Source: Mixia osmundae IAM 14324 (Eukaryota > Basidiomycota > Mixiomycetes > Mixiales > Mixiaceae). Taken from it: a DNA stretch of 64,000 bases. The position numbers and the translations under genes were made by a program. The notes under the pieces are model-generated. The model searched no databases. It saw only the letters and a program-made list of their open reading frames with translations, and was not told the DNA's origin. The stretch lies in the NCBI RefSeq assembly GCF_000708205.1, contig NW_014575563.1:109594-173593 (forward strand), given 5' to 3'. Positions 1 through 13,107 of this stretch are shown one piece after another; position 1 is the first letter of the stretch; each line of letters begins with the position of its first letter.

Positions 1-1122
1 GCAAGGCGGCCGCGTGTGGAACGCGTATGAGCAGAGCGTACCTGTATTCGAATCCAGATCGACGATATCGAATTTCTCCTCGATGAGATGTATGCAGGGC
101 ATGAAGCTTTGTCGCTGTATTCCATTCTTATAAAGATCGCGCGGCTGTCGGCTTGAATATGTGTCAGTGCGCTCGATGGGCGCCGGCGGTGGGAACGGCT
201 CACTTCGAAGTCATGACGGACACGACGCCATAAGCGTTCATCGTCTCGATGAGTCGCCGGAGGATCATCGCGTCCACAATGTCGGTCACTTGGAATTCGT
301 CGAAGCAGAATATCCTGCCCTCTCTGGCAAGTTCGCGGGCGACGGGGACGACAAGATCGCCTGCCTTATGACCTACAGCTTCCCCGAGAGCGTGAAGGCG
401 CTTGTGAACGTCTATCATGAAGGCATGAAAATGGATCCGACGCTTATCGTGTGACAGATGAGCAGGTATGCATGCAAAGAGCAGGTCCATGAGCATGGAT
501 TTGCCACAGCCGACGTCGCCGTGAAGGTAAAGCGAGGGTGGTAGACCTGGCTCTGGTCCGGGTAAGCGCATACTCGTACTTCCACCGAATATGCGAGACC
601 ACTGCGGCCCACGTCAGTACGAGGGCAAGCAGAGGATGATGCGCGATGACGCACGAGGCCATGCGTCTTTGGCGCGCGTTCGGCGAGCGAGCGCTTGGGT
701 ATTGGCGTAGGACGATAAGTCTGCAGACGCTTCCAAAGTGGCTCGAGGTATGTTGCAATGATTGAGCGCTGATGCTCATCGTCTCGCAATAGCCCTGCAG
801 CCACACGAGCGTCGTAGGTGGCCATTGGACCGCGTTCTGTACTTGGGACATGAGTATTGCGTCATTCGAGACCTGAGCAGCGCTTGCCCGCGTCTGTGTT
901 ATCATGTTGCGCACCCTTAGCGGCTGCTCGTACCGTCGGGACCGCGTGAAGATGCCGTCTTGGGGCCCATCCCTGGCTGCGCGACGGCAAACCCTTGCAA
1001 ATTATCGGCGGTACGACGGGTGCATAGGAGCAAGAGGCGACCGGGGAAAAAGTGACAGCGGTAGCATCTGCCGATAGGACGGCGAGCCGTGCTGTCGAGC
1101 GGATGGTCGACTTGAGGCTCAT
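1..1122 (-). CDS. AFG1: AFG1/LACE1-type mitochondrial AAA+ ATPase, 3' part beyond window
   Basis: This is the N-terminal and central part of the AFG1 family, a mitochondrial inner-membrane ATPase known to help turnover of mitochondrially encoded respiratory subunits. Exons read 915-1122, 655-836, 204-601 and 42-151, with introns of 78, 53 and 52 nt; a fourth donor (GTACGC) sits at 36-41 and the gene continues off the edge. The first exon gives an Arg/Ser/Ala-rich presequence starting MSLKSTIRSTAR, fitting mitochondrial import. Then come the family block YDARVAAGLLRDDEHQR, the Walker A motif GDVGCGKS, the FHAFM segment, the Walker B block CFDEFQVTD, and MTSNRQPRDLYKNGIQR. An in-frame start 111 nt further upstream (1233) is possible. 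The family call is strong; the start is moderately sure. Confidence 0.92.
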
Positions 1123-1711
1123 AAGCTGGCAGCGCCCTGATAGGCCTGACACGTCGACGTTGCTTTTTCTTGTTGACGGGCACGCGTCGAGACGAGCCCT
1201 GCGAAAGGCGTCGACTGCCGTGAACTGCCGCAAGCAGAGCAGGCGAACGTTGTACGGTAGCGCACTCTCGTCACTCGCAGCCTCCAGAAGACTGGCTTCA
1301 CCTACTGTCGTGAGAGCGCGACCTCTGTCTTGTGCAGGTCACTAGACGCCTCGATAGGGACGAGCACCATCAAGGGCGACCTCCCTAGCTGGGCAGCTAG
1401 CTGTCTCGATCAGGCACCGCTCTTGTTCGCCGCACGCGCGTCAGTCAGGCTGCGAGTTGAGCAGCCAACAGCGACGTTCCACGATACGGCTCGGGACACT
1501 CGAGCACCGCGCCCTCTGCGGCCTCGATTTGACGCAAGCAGCAACAACGCATAAGTGACAGATTCGTAGTCTCGGCCTAGTCCAGGCTACGAGTCTCGGC
1601 GCATAGACCCACCGAGGCGAGGTAACAAGCCAGGCAAACGTTTCGTGAGAACGACCTCGCGACAGATCAGACCAGCAGGAGGAAGCTCGTCAGGGCGATC
1701 AGACGACGATC
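1123..1711. other. Divergent intergenic region between AFG1 and the Tea1-like gene
   Basis: No coding exon is supported here on either strand. The region must hold both divergent promoters. Several short open frames exist, but they have no recognisable domain and no splice structure. The last 60 bases before 1712 are purine-rich, consistent with a 5' leader. Confidence 0.5.
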
Positions 1712-4700
1712 ATGTCATTCTTCTCCTCCAAGAAGAAGAAGGAGTCTGCCCTCAACACGAGCGGCGGTGCTCCTTCCTCTGCAGCCAATACTGCGCCCGC
1801 TCAGCCTCCTAGCAACGCCAACACCACAGGCATCCCTGCCTCGCGGACGAGCCACGATCTCGCCGCTTCACCGCCGACTCACGTCGTGTCCCAATTGGGC
1901 AACCCGTCAAGCCAGACGCAAGGCGGCAGAACGCTCAGCCATCCTTCTTCCGCGTCCCAGATGGGTGCTCTCCCATTGCCTGGTCAAGGTGGCATGCCTG
2001 CACGCAACGGTGTCCCGAGCAATAGAGCCACGATGCCGCCTGGTGCAGGTCCTCCAACAGCCCAGATGATGCAGCCCAACTCACAGTACGCGAGACAATC
2101 CGCCCTGCCCTCTGGCGCGGTTGGCGGTCAGCCTGGCGCGCCAGGATACAATTCGCTACCTGCCAACGCGACCAAACCCCTAAGCAATGCAGTACCTTCG
2201 CAAGGCAAAGGCGCGCCTAGTATTGTCTATCCTTGGTCTCAGCGATCGCTGCATCTGCTGCCCATTTCGCCCTTTCCAGATGGATCGCCCCCGAATGCCG
2301 CCAAAGCGACCGCGCGACAGCCCTCACCAATGCCGTTTCCTCGCTATGGTCACTCCGTCAATCCACTCGCTGCTCCAGGGTCAGGCGACATATACGTCTT
2401 TGGCGGCTTGGTCGCCGACCAAGTCAAGAACGATCTATACGTCTTGCAAGCCAATCCAAACTCGACTAGCACGCCAGGTCTCGACAAGGGCGCGCCCGGT
2501 ACCCTCAGTGTCGGGCTCGTCGAGACCAGAGGGGAGATTCCTGGGCCTCGAGTGGGTCATGCCTCCGTGGGCGTGGGCAACGTGCTCATCATCTGGGGCG
2601 GTGACACGAAGCAATCGCCGGACGATATACAGGACGATGGCCTTTACCTGCTCAACCTGAGCACACGCGAGTGGACGCGTGTCAAGGTAGCTGGGCCGGC
2701 ACCGGAGGGACGGTACGGTCATGCGGCGGCCATGGTTGGCAGTCGCTTTTACGTGTTTGGAGGCCAGAAAGATGACGGAGAGTTCCTCAATGACATGTGG
2801 AGTTTCGACCTGCAAAATTGTCAGTATGACCATCTTGCTTGCCTCCTTCGCTAATAGCGCCAGCTCAATACAGTAAAGACCGGCATGCCGCGATGGCAAG
2901 AAGTACGATATGCTGATATCGAGTCGGCGCCACCGCGCAGAACTGGTCATACTTCTATCACACACGGTGACTGCATTTATATGTGCGTACTGTTCCGTTT
3001 CATACAGCCCCGCTTAATGTGAGAACAATGTTCGTGCAGATTTGGTGGCACGGACGGTCAATATCACTACAACGATACCTGGTCGTTCGATACAATCACG
3101 ACAAAGTGGACAGAATTGTCCTGTATTGGCTATATACCTGTGCCTCGCGAAGGGCATGCTGCCACGCTGGTGGACGATGTCATGTACGTCTTCGGCGGTC
3201 GTGGCGTCGACGGCAAAGATCTCGAAGATCTCGCAGCATTTCGGATAACGAGTGCGTTCCTACGGAGCTTGATTCCCTGCAGTGCTGACCCGCTGGGCAG
3301 ATCAACGGTGGTACATGTTCCAGAATATGGGGCCTGCGCCTTCCGGCAGATCAGGCCATGCTATGGCTACCTGGCAGAACAAGGTCTTCGTGCTCGGCGG
3401 CGAATCATACACGACGCAACGCGCCGACGACCCCGGACTGGTACATGTCTTGGACACTGGTGAGCTCCTCAGTACGAGCACCCTACGGACGCTCTGACAT
3501 GGCCACACGCAGGCAAGATCAAGTATCCGCCTGACAATTCGCGTCAAAGCCAGAGCGCTGCTACTCGTAAGAGTACCGTGCCTGGCGCTGCGCCGTCCAG
3601 AACGATATCGCCCACAACGACGACCAACGAGACACAAGCTAGTCTGCCGCCTGCTGTCTCGTCGGCTGCTATAGCAGGAGCCGCAGCAGTCGGCGCGGGA
3701 GGCGTTGCCACTGCGGCAGCCGCCCACACGGGTCGAACTGCCAGCATAGACTCGAGCAGTTATGCCCGTCAGCGGCAAGAATCCGCGCAGAGCTACACAA
3801 GCCAGCAAAGCCAGAGCAGAGTGCAGACATCACCCACCGCCAAGAAGGCAGGCAGCATTTCGATACCAGGCGCTATGCCCGAAGAGGACTCCTCTGTCGA
3901 GACCGGTCATCGTAGTGGTGGCGAACAATCTAATCATTCAGCCTCCCCCCGGCCTGGCGATAAGCGCAGTCTACCGAATGGCGTACAGAACCAAGCATCT
4001 AGCCGGCTTGACAGAGGCGCAGAAGAATTCGCGACTCAGTCTCAGCCACTTGCACAGGTGGCACCCCCTGCTGATGCATTCTACTACAGCCCGAATCAGT
4101 CTACCGTCGCCACAAGCTCGCGCGAATTGGAAACTCTTCGAAACAAAGACAAGTGGATGCGAGCCGCATTGAGCGATGCCACCGCCAGAGGCTTTGTCAC
4201 GGATCCGTCCAATCTCGATGAAGACGTATCTGCCCCCGGTGAAAGCAGAAGCACTGCTCGCGCTGTCGAGATGCTCCTTGCTTTGCGCCAAGAACTCGCA
4301 TCAGTCAAGGTAAGGCGACTTCATTCCGAATAGAATCGCGAGCTGATGGATCGCAGACACATGCAAACGAACGAGTCGAAGCTGAACAACGCAAGACAGC
4401 AGAGGCTTTGCGCGCACGCGAGACGGCCATACAAGATGCAGCGTACTACCGTACAAAAGCCTTGTCTTACGAGTCTGGCTCGGCTGGCGATGTCAACAAA
4501 ATCGACCGCGAACGTAATGCTGCTGTTGAGCGCAAAGCTATCGAGGCCGTGCAAACCCGAAATGCTCTCGAACGCGACCTTAAGCAGCTACAGATCGAGC
4601 TTGACAACGAGAGAAAGCTTCGTCTGACAGCTGAGGATATCGCGCACGATGCAGATACGCGAGCTAATCATGCGACGACTTCACACAGCAGCCTGGCACA

Positions 4701-6387
4701 GCAGCACCAGACATTGCAAGAGTTGCTGCGGCAGCACGAGACCGATCTGCACGACCACAAATCCCAGGTTGCGATGTTGACGTCTTCGTCGCGCGGTCTA
4801 GAAGCCTCTCATGCCGAGGTCTCCGCAAAGCTCGCAGATCGCAATGAGACTATCGAAAAGTACATCGATACTGTGCAGCAGGCTCAGAACACAGTCGAGA
4901 CGTCCAATGCCAGAGCTACAGAACTCGAAGCGCTGTGGGAGAAGACTCGCGCAGAGCTAGCTCAGGCAAATGTCCGAGTGCAACAATTGGAGACCGAGTT
5001 GCAGAACAGCACAGCATACGCTGCAGATGCAGTGGCGCGACACGAGGAATCTCAGCGAGCGCTTAACGCGCTGCAAAACGATCATCAGTCCATGCTTGCT
5101 ATGAGCACAAGCCACATGACTGATCTGGTCACCTCGCATCGCGAGATGGCAAGCCGTGCCATGACTGTACACGAACACGAAGCTCGCATCTCTGCCGTTG
5201 CAGCAGAAGCCGCATCGCTCAAGTCGCTGCACGAAGAATCCCTTGGTCGAGCGGATAATGCTCAAAAGGAGCTCAACGTGCTTCGCCAGCAATACATCGA
5301 GCTTGACTCGCAGCTACATGCTACTCGCGCTGAGCTAGCGGCCACGAAGGCAAGGCATGCGACTGCACTCACACAGGCAGCCCAGACACGCAAATCGCTG
5401 GCAGAGCGCGAGCTCGAGACCGAGCAACACCGCGCGAACGCAGAAGAGGCGCACGGTCGCGTCACCTTATTACAGAATTTGATGGCTGATCATGGCATTT
5501 CCCCCGACGAACCAAGCAATGGTACGAAGGCACAAGCTGACGCTCGGATCATCGAACTCGAGAGCCACCTCAACGATCGCGAGAATGCCCATCGCAACTT
5601 ATCTGCTCTTCACGCAGATGTCACAGATCGCGCGGCAAAGGTCGAAGAAGAGCTGTCTGCTCTTGGTGAACGCCATCGCCAACTTGAAGGCACTCATCTT
5701 AAGGCAGTCAGCTACGTCAAAGGTACCGAGAAAATGCTTCGCAGAATGAAGGATGAGCTGTCGAAGTACAAGGAGCGGAATGCCCAGCTGGAAGCACAGA
5801 TTGCGCAGCAGACCCCCACTTCGGAGTACGAATCTCAGATTCAAAACCTGCGAAGCCAGCTTGCAGACGTGCAAATACAGTCGCAGCGTACTGTTGACGA
5901 TCATGGCAGACTACAAGCACAGATGCGAGGCCTACAATCTCAGCACGAGTCTGCGCTATCTCAACACCGCGAGGAAAGCGCGCAAGAGATCGAGCGACTT
6001 CAGACGGAATTACAGACTTTGCAGGATGCGACCTCCAGCTTGCGATACGAGCTCGACGCGGCGCACAACGCCAACAGTGATCTGCGCTCGCAGCTGTCTC
6101 ATCGCGGGCTCGATGCATCGAAGCGCAGCTCCGGCGATAAGGGTCTAGCCGACGCCCTGCGCTCCGCAGAGGGCAAGATCGACTGGCTCGAGCAACAAAA
6201 CGGCCATCTCGAGCAGCGATGTGGCGAGTACGAAGCCAAGATCAATCTGTTGCTCGACCATCTCGATTCGAGTGACCAACATGAAGGCATCGACTCGCCA
6301 GAGCTGTCGATGAGCAGCCTCCGACAAAGTACTCATGACTGGCACGACCTTAACGACCGACGTATGAACGGACAAGCAAAGCACTGA
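1712..6387 (+). CDS. tea1: Tea1/Kel1-like kelch-repeat and coiled-coil cell-polarity protein
   Basis: Tea1/Kel1 proteins mark cell ends and couple microtubules or bud sites to polarity factors. Six exons (1712-2819, 2874-2982, 3040-3251, 3301-3459, 3513-4309, 4357-6387) join into 1471 residues. The first 180 residues are Ser/Pro/Gln-rich. Kelch blades follow to about residue 590, with IYVFGG, RYGHAAAMVGSRFYVFGG, HYNDTWSFD, PREGHAATLVDDVMYVFGGRG and FVLGGE. After a Ser/Ala-rich linker, a coiled coil rich in Glu, Gln, Leu and Arg fills roughly residues 830-1440. Introns of 47-57 nt all fall inside the kelch or linker part, and splice choices were fixed by keeping the blades in frame. The 3' end is 76 bp from convergent RRP5. 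The family is clear; orthology to Tea1 itself is probable. Confidence 0.9.
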
Positions 6388-6463
6388 CGTGGACAAAGAC
6401 CTTTAACGCAATAGCAACGGCTCTTACGAATATATACCCTTGTACAGAAGGACGGGATGCAGG

Positions 6464-9400
6464 CTATTCTGCTCGTACCAACTTTGCAGCCACCTCTCGC
6501 GCTCGTTCCTTGACTGTCTCTACTGACGCATCGTCACCATGCTGTATCGCATGTGAGCTCGTTTTCCTGGGAGCGTCGTGCCGCGTACCAGCTTTTCGAG
6601 GGACAGCCACTTCTTGAGGACACTCTTTGCTTTCTCTGCATTCGCCTGTTAGCTGTCATCGGCGCCAAAGACACGGATCGCACTGGTAGACAGCTTCTGA
6701 GCAAGCAGGCGATCAAAGAGAAAGCGAACAGCAGCCATGTTTTGTGAGCGTGCTTCCATATCTATGTAGACGAGCCAAAGATCCAGCCGTTTGGGATAGC
6801 TGTCGATGATGCCCTCAAACATTGTTCGACCTCTTTCTGCGTCGCCGTGCTTGAACTCGACTTGCGCAAATTTGGCAGCCGTCTTGACGTCTAATCCGAA
6901 GGTCAGTCAGGCATGTGTGTTGTTGACGAAAGGCTTACGCTTGCGCTGAGGCAGACTCTTCATGCTTCGCGCAACGAGCTCACGAGCGTCACTTGACTTG
7001 CGTCGCTCATGTAGGTACGTAGCGAAGATCGTCCACACTTTGGAGCTCTGACTGAATTTTTTGACAGTGCGCTGGTAAAGCTCCTCAGCTTGTGCATGCT
7101 TGTTGGAAGCTGTGAGAATCTCTGCAAGCCGGAGGTGAATTCTCTTTGCCTCGTTGGCTTGTACTGCTTCCTTGAAAGCCGTCTCCAGCGTCTCTGGCGT
7201 GCCGTACTGGTTCTCCATGCTCAGTATCGCGTTCCAGACATTGAACCGTTCCTCGTCTTCGCGATAGTTGATAGTTGAAAGAGCTCGTTGTGCCACCTCG
7301 CGAGCTTGCGTGATATCCCTGGCCTCGAGCAGCAATGAAATGTACTGGATCCAAAGTATCGAAGAATCTGGTGATCCGATCAATTCGCGTTCGAGAGAAG
7401 TCACATTTCGGTCTCCGTCTGACGCGCTGCCTGTCTCCTCTTCGCTGGCGTCATCGGCGACGGTACTCTCCGCTTCATCGCTATCGACTTCGAGCGCCGG
7501 AGTTGGCGCTGACTGGGTTGTGCTCCATTCGAAGCCACCAATGAGTGCGAGCGGTTTGCTGCTGATGTCGCTGATAACCGCCTCGTGACCATTGTTTGGA
7601 CCAATATGTTCTGCGGTAGGTGCGGGATCACCAAGATCGACAACAAGGTCTTCATCATCAGATTCGTCAGCCTCACCAACCGCACTTGGCAGGATCGCGC
7701 TGATATCTGGATCTTCCTGAGCAACGTCCAGGAGAGTGAAGCCAATCTTCTTAGACTTTGTGTCGACTTCAACGATGCGAGCTTGTACGCTTTGCCCGAT
7801 TTTGAAGCCTTTGCTCCAGCCAGCGCCCTGCTCTGGGAACTGGGATCTGTGACACAAGCCGCTGACAAGCGTGTCTGTGATCCGCAGGAAGGCACCGTAT
7901 CGCTCGATTGTCTTGATGACGCACGAGGCGATTTGTCCTACCTGATAGCTAGCAAGGGCGTTTGCATCGGATTTCGCAGCTGTTCGCTCGCTCCGCAGTG
8001 ACAGCTCAATCTGGTTGCGTTCCGGATCAAGCTTCAGTATCGAGCCAGATACGAGCTGACCGACACTGAATCGAGGCTTCCACTCTCTCACATATTCATC
8101 GAAGAGCTCGCGTATTTGCACGCGGGCAGTCAGACTGCGACCGACAGAGACGAACAGGCCAGAATCGGCAACGTTGACGACGAAACCTCGGATCTTCTGA
8201 CCGATCCTGAGCTCGTCTATGGAGATGATTTCCGGATCTAAAATGCTTCCTTCGGCATTGTCAGCCATTACTGAGGGGCGAAGACTGACGTCAACCCTGC
8301 GGGCTGCTTCGTCTTTGCCTACAATGTTACAGCTGACGACCGTGCCTGGCGCAGGCAAAGCAGCATCAAAGTCATCAAGCACGTCGGTCCAGTGTGCGAG
8401 GGCTCGTAATGCTCGACTGAGCTGTACATGCAAACCCTGGGGAGCACTTCCGATAATCTTACCAGCGTAGGTTTCGCCGACTGCAACGCTCTCGAACTGC
8501 AGCATATCGCTGATGCCGTTGGCTGACGAATTTGTGGAGGTAGATCCACTGCTGAGGATGGCAATGCCTTTCTGAGTGTTCTTGGAGACGACAGTCAAAT
8601 CCTTGAGAAGTTGACCGACGGCGATTCGTTGCTTCAGCTCGTCTGTCGCAACGCCGAGCTGGCGTGCGTGCGCCGTATAGGACAGCAAGCCTCTTGCTTT
8701 GCTGGGAGCGATCTCGAGAACGATATTGTCATTGTGTAGCGCGGCGATGACTGCCTCTGTCTTCTGTCCCACCTTGAGGCCCTCTAGAGCTGCGACGCCG
8801 TCCAGATCGCGTTCTCTCAGAGATGCAGTGATCCGGCCTGCGCTCGTGTCGACATGCATGATGCGCACCTGTAGCCTCTGACCCTCCTTGTAGAGCGCCG
8901 CAAGGTTATCAACAAAGCCTTGCCCGGCTTCAGAGATGGGAATGATTGCTCTCGCGCCGCCGAAGAGATCGACGAGGAGAGCCTTCTCCATTATCTTGCT
9001 CAGGACTGCATCGTATGCCTGCTGCGGCTTGACGTCAGCGAGGCTCTGTGGGACCGGCAGATCAGAAGCGAGAAGCGATTTCTTGAGGGTGACGACAATC
9101 TTGCTGGATTCGCTGTCAGCTGCGAAGATACGGCCTTTGACGACGTCGCCGATCTTGAAGCGCTTCTCCGGATGCTTGAGCTTTATGTCAGAGTAGTGCA
9201 GAGGCCAGACGACCGCGTCGACGTTGCCATCGACGCTGACGAACATAGCCTTGGATGTGATCCGTTTGATTGTCGCTTTGACGGCTTCGCCGACGACGAC
9301 GTCGGATACGCGTAAGAAGCGCTGAGCCAGGACACTAGGCTGCAGGCTGATCTGCAGTGCACCATCGAGCAGAGCCAGACCGATGACTCGTCCGCGATGC

Positions 9401-10907
9401 GTCGTGCCAGGACAATACGGACCTGACTTCGCCGAAAGCGTGCCTAGATGCTCATCGGAGACGCGCGAGATATGGACGAAAGCAGCACACTCGTTTGCCC
9501 CCAGCCGGGCAGTACAAGCCAAGCCGTGCTCAGATTCCGTCCTGTTGACTTTGACAGAATCGACGAACGTTCCGATAGGTACTGCTTCCTTCAACAGAGT
9601 ATCTCCTAGCAGAGGTGGCGCAAGTTTGAGCACGTGCGGCAATGCGGAGAGTGCAAATGTGCGAGCAGCGTCAAGTGTGGGCGCTGAAGACCAGAGCAAG
9701 CGGGCTTTGATCTTGTTGCCCTCTTTGTACTCCTTACCGATCACGAGATGGGTATGGTCTATGGTGCCGTCAAAGAAGCCCAGGAACTTGACGTTGAGAC
9801 CTCTGCCGGGAATGACAGCAGACACAATAGCGTTGACTTGATTGCCTGGCAAGAGTCCGTGCAAGGTAGGCGCAGTCGCGAGGGCTGCCGCTCGAATGCG
9901 CGTCGCATCAATGGCGAGCGTGCACGTTCGACCATTGGATGCGAGCTTGATCAGACGCGCTGTTATGACTTGACCTCCGATGAGCTTGCGGCTGGTCTGG
10001 GCTTCCTCGAACTTGACGAACGATGTCATCTCGTCCTTCAGACGGAGATCGAGCACATATCCATTGTCCTCTACGCTCTTGACAGAAACAGGCAGAAGCA
10101 GGCCGTCTGTCAGATCAGACCTGGCGAGATCGTCGTTGATGGGCTTCGGATCAAGTGAGAGTTCGAGCCGTCTGCTTGTCCTGTAGGCTTCGTCGCCTCG
10201 TCGGGAAGGATCAAGCGTGTTGCGAGCGACGTCGGATGATCTACAAGCAACGACAGATGCGATGAGGTATTGGCCAGGCTCATACATCTGGGTAAGATCA
10301 GGCGAGTCATCTTCATCTTGCTCGTCGGTTGACTCGCTCTCGTCGTCTGGATGACCACTCGCAAGCTGAGCGGTAAGACCTGAGGAGATGTTGACGAGCG
10401 GTATATGGCCAGAGAGCTCGTTGGGCAAGCTGACGATCAGTTCGAGCGCGTGAACTGACACGACAAGGCAGAGCAACTTTGTGCCTGGCGTACATCTCTG
10501 CTCCGCGCGACGATCTATCAGCTATGACGATCGATCGGATCATCATGACAGACCTTGTAATTGAGATGCTCGACCCGGATGGTGTCCTGCTTTGCCACGT
10601 CTGGCTTCACAGCTTTTGCAGCATCCTTTTCCTTTCGACGCCTTTTTTTATGTTTCCCCTCGTCTGTGCCATCTGTACTGCGCTTGGCTTTGCTGTCGCG
10701 TGCAAAGAGTTCTTCGTCTCTGTCAAGCTCTGCGATTGCCTCACGCTTTGCCGTCTTGACTTCCATTTGTGTCAACGAAGTGCCTCCTCCTCTGGGAAAA
10801 TCGGTCTCGTCCATCCGCATGCTCGACGTTGATGCTACCGGTTGCGCATCGAGCTTGGCAGGCTGCTTTGCCTGCGGCCCATGCTCAGTCGCTGCTTTGC
10901 GCTTCAT
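6464..10907 (-). CDS. RRP5: RRP5 rRNA-processing factor (S1 repeats plus HAT repeats)
   Basis: RRP5 is a nucleolar U3 snoRNP-associated protein needed for early cleavages that make both 18S and 5.8S rRNA. Five exons (10554-10907, 6939-10497, 6684-6890, 6589-6635, 6464-6541) give 1414 residues. The N-terminus is a Lys/Arg-rich tail (KHKKRRRKEK). A long series of S1 RNA-binding repeats follows, for example LIVSLPNELSGHIPLVNIS near the start and SVGQLVSGSILKLDPERNQIELSLR later. An acidic linker leads to HAT/TPR-like helices with VEFKHGDAERGRTMFEGI and DLWLVYIDMEARSQN. The three C-terminal introns (48, 48, 47 nt) were placed to restore the conserved LKKWLSLEKLHGDD segment. Length and order match the family. 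It converges on the Tea1-like gene. Confidence 0.95.
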
Positions 10908-11113
10908 CTTGATGACGCCAGGTTGGACAACTGCTTCAAGAATTTCTGAGTATGGTCCAATGTCAACATGTCAATATTATTTCATTGCGCCAACGAGGTT
11001 GCTGCTCGACGCGCATGGTGGAAGCCGGCTCGGGACGATGAGGCTATTGCGTCAAGGTGTACGCAAGGCAGGCCTGCTCATCGCAACATGATCCAATAGT
11101 ATGCCAACATTCG

Positions 11114-13037
11114 CTAGACATCATCATCCTCAGTGACTTGCTCGCTCGTCGTATCGCCAGCAAGGTTATCGCCCGATTGACCTTCTTCGCTCGCGCTCGA
11201 CCGTTCTTCGCCAGCGCTGACGACGGAGGGTGCGCTTGCGCTCGTGACGGTCCGAGAAGTAGCGCGACTTGATCCGAGGGAGCGTCTGCTCTGGGCTCGC
11301 GAAGATGCAGACTGTGTACACGCACATATCTCGTCAGTGGCCGACAAGCAGGGAGGAGGATGACATACCCCGCCAACGGTGCCTTCGCTCTCTGTATCTG
11401 CTTCTCGCTTGATCCGTTGGCCGATCCTGGCTTCCGTCTCCGTCTCCTCGTCGCCGCTTGCCGCCTCCATGCCCTCCCACGACTCTTCAGACTTGACGGC
11501 ATCCTCATCCGAAGCCTCTGCGACGATGCCAAGATCGCGCGAAGAACCTTGCGCAGGACCGGCGGGCTCGGGATCCATCCTCTCGCGATTGCTCCGCCGT
11601 CGCTCGTAGGCATCCTGGATTTTCTCGCGCTCGAGAGCTTCTTCTCTGTCGATCTCATCAAACCGTCTGCGAGTTTCTGTCTGCGCTCGTTCGCGATCTC
11701 GCTTGATCCTCCGCATGCCAGAGGAAGTCATCCCTGGGCCGGGCTTGCCGTCGTCATAGCCAGTCGAGCTGCCGCTGACACGAGAATACGACGGGGCATC
11801 AAAGGGGGTGATGGTCCCTCTGCGATATGCGATGACAGCCCAGGCAGAGAGGGCGGCGAAGATCTCCCAGAACGTGAAGATAGACGTGAAGACGATGAAA
11901 GAAGCCTTGGGATAATTGTACATGATATACCTGCCCTCGGTGATGAGCTATGTCAATGATTGGGCAGGGGTCCCCTACCGAAGGCCTTCAAAGTGGGCAT
12001 CGAAGCGCAGCGTGCTTTCGTAGACTTGCAGCTCGCCAGCATTGATGGTCGAGCCTCGCGACTGAGCGGCCAAAAGGGCACTCAGCACGGATGCGACGGC
12101 TTGATCTTGCGAGCCTAGCATGTTTGGGTTGACCGGCGTGGCAGAGGGTGCTCCTAGCAAGAGCTGATGAGAATCCCATCTGCCGACTTCGACGATCGCG
12201 TTTGCAATCTTTTTGCGACCAGAGTGCTGCAAGATGGCGCTGTCGACCAAGCGGACGTTGATGTACTGGATCTGCGAGCGTGAGAAGCTCAAAAGTGTCT
12301 TGTAATTCGTGAGTGCGTGGAGTGAGCGAACGAGAGCAGATTCGTAGGCGAGTGAAGCCTGCAAGACGCGTTGGATCAGATTAGGAGCAGTGCGGGGTGA
12401 CGTACGGGTCGTGAGGCTCTGAGGATAGTGGTGTTGTCTGCGGACTTGAGCTCTACGGTCACCATGAAGTTGCCGAGCTCGATGTTGCGTTCGCTCGCGG
12501 GCACGAGCAAGTCAAGCGTGATATCGTACGGCTGATCACTGGCGAGCTCGCCTGCGCCCTTGAGCGGCACGATGGCGAAGGGCGGTCTCCCCTGTCTGTA
12601 GAAGACATCATCAGGCAGCTGTCAGCCGGATGCAAAGAGCTGTAAAGCAGCGAGGAGCGGACCCGTATTGTAGCCATGCAGGCTGGCTAAGGCCAAGCTC
12701 AGGTATGTAGAGCCAATAGAAGGAGAGATAGCCGATGACGGCAGCGCAGATGCTGAAGATGATGACGCCCGAGAAGATGATGGATCTCACGATGGCACGG
12801 TGAGTCTTGGGCGAGGTGAGAAAGTTGGAGGTCGTCTGAAGCGTGTCATTGACCGTGGCTGCGAGTGGATTGAGGATTGCATCGAGCGATGCTCCGATCT
12901 GGCGTGCTATCAGCTCGTGTGGACTGCTGGCGTGCAAGCACTGACCGTGTGTATCGTGCCTGCCATCCGCCTGGCTTCCACCGGTTCCACCACGACGCGT
13001 CCTCTTGTTGTTGCGGCGGCAAGGCGAGGAGGTCCAT
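11114..13037 (-). CDS. SEI1: Seipin, ER lipid-droplet assembly protein
   Basis: Seipin sits at ER-lipid droplet contacts and organises triglyceride packaging. Exons 12942-13037, 12663-12898, 12406-12595, 11979-12358, 11369-11930 and 11114-11311 give 553 residues. After a short cytosolic N-terminus there is a membrane segment (SIIFSGVIIFSICAAVIGYL) followed by FYWLYIPE. The luminal sandwich includes PPFAIVPLKGAGE, DITLDLLVPASERNIELGNFMV and FDAHFEGLRYIMYNYP, then a second membrane helix (IVFTSIFTFWEIFAALSAWAVIAY). The long C-terminal tail is charged and Ser/Glu-rich. The first exon is the least certain: it uses a GTGCTT donor and a 43-nt intron, and other starts up to 13108 are possible. The last intron (11312-11368) is a multiple of three without a stop, so retention would add 19 residues. 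Confidence 0.9.
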
Positions 13038-13107
13038 TGGCCATTGGTGTCGACGTCATCGCATGCGGCTGCCCTTTGCAACGCCATTGCGACGTCTCCA
13101 GAGGGCA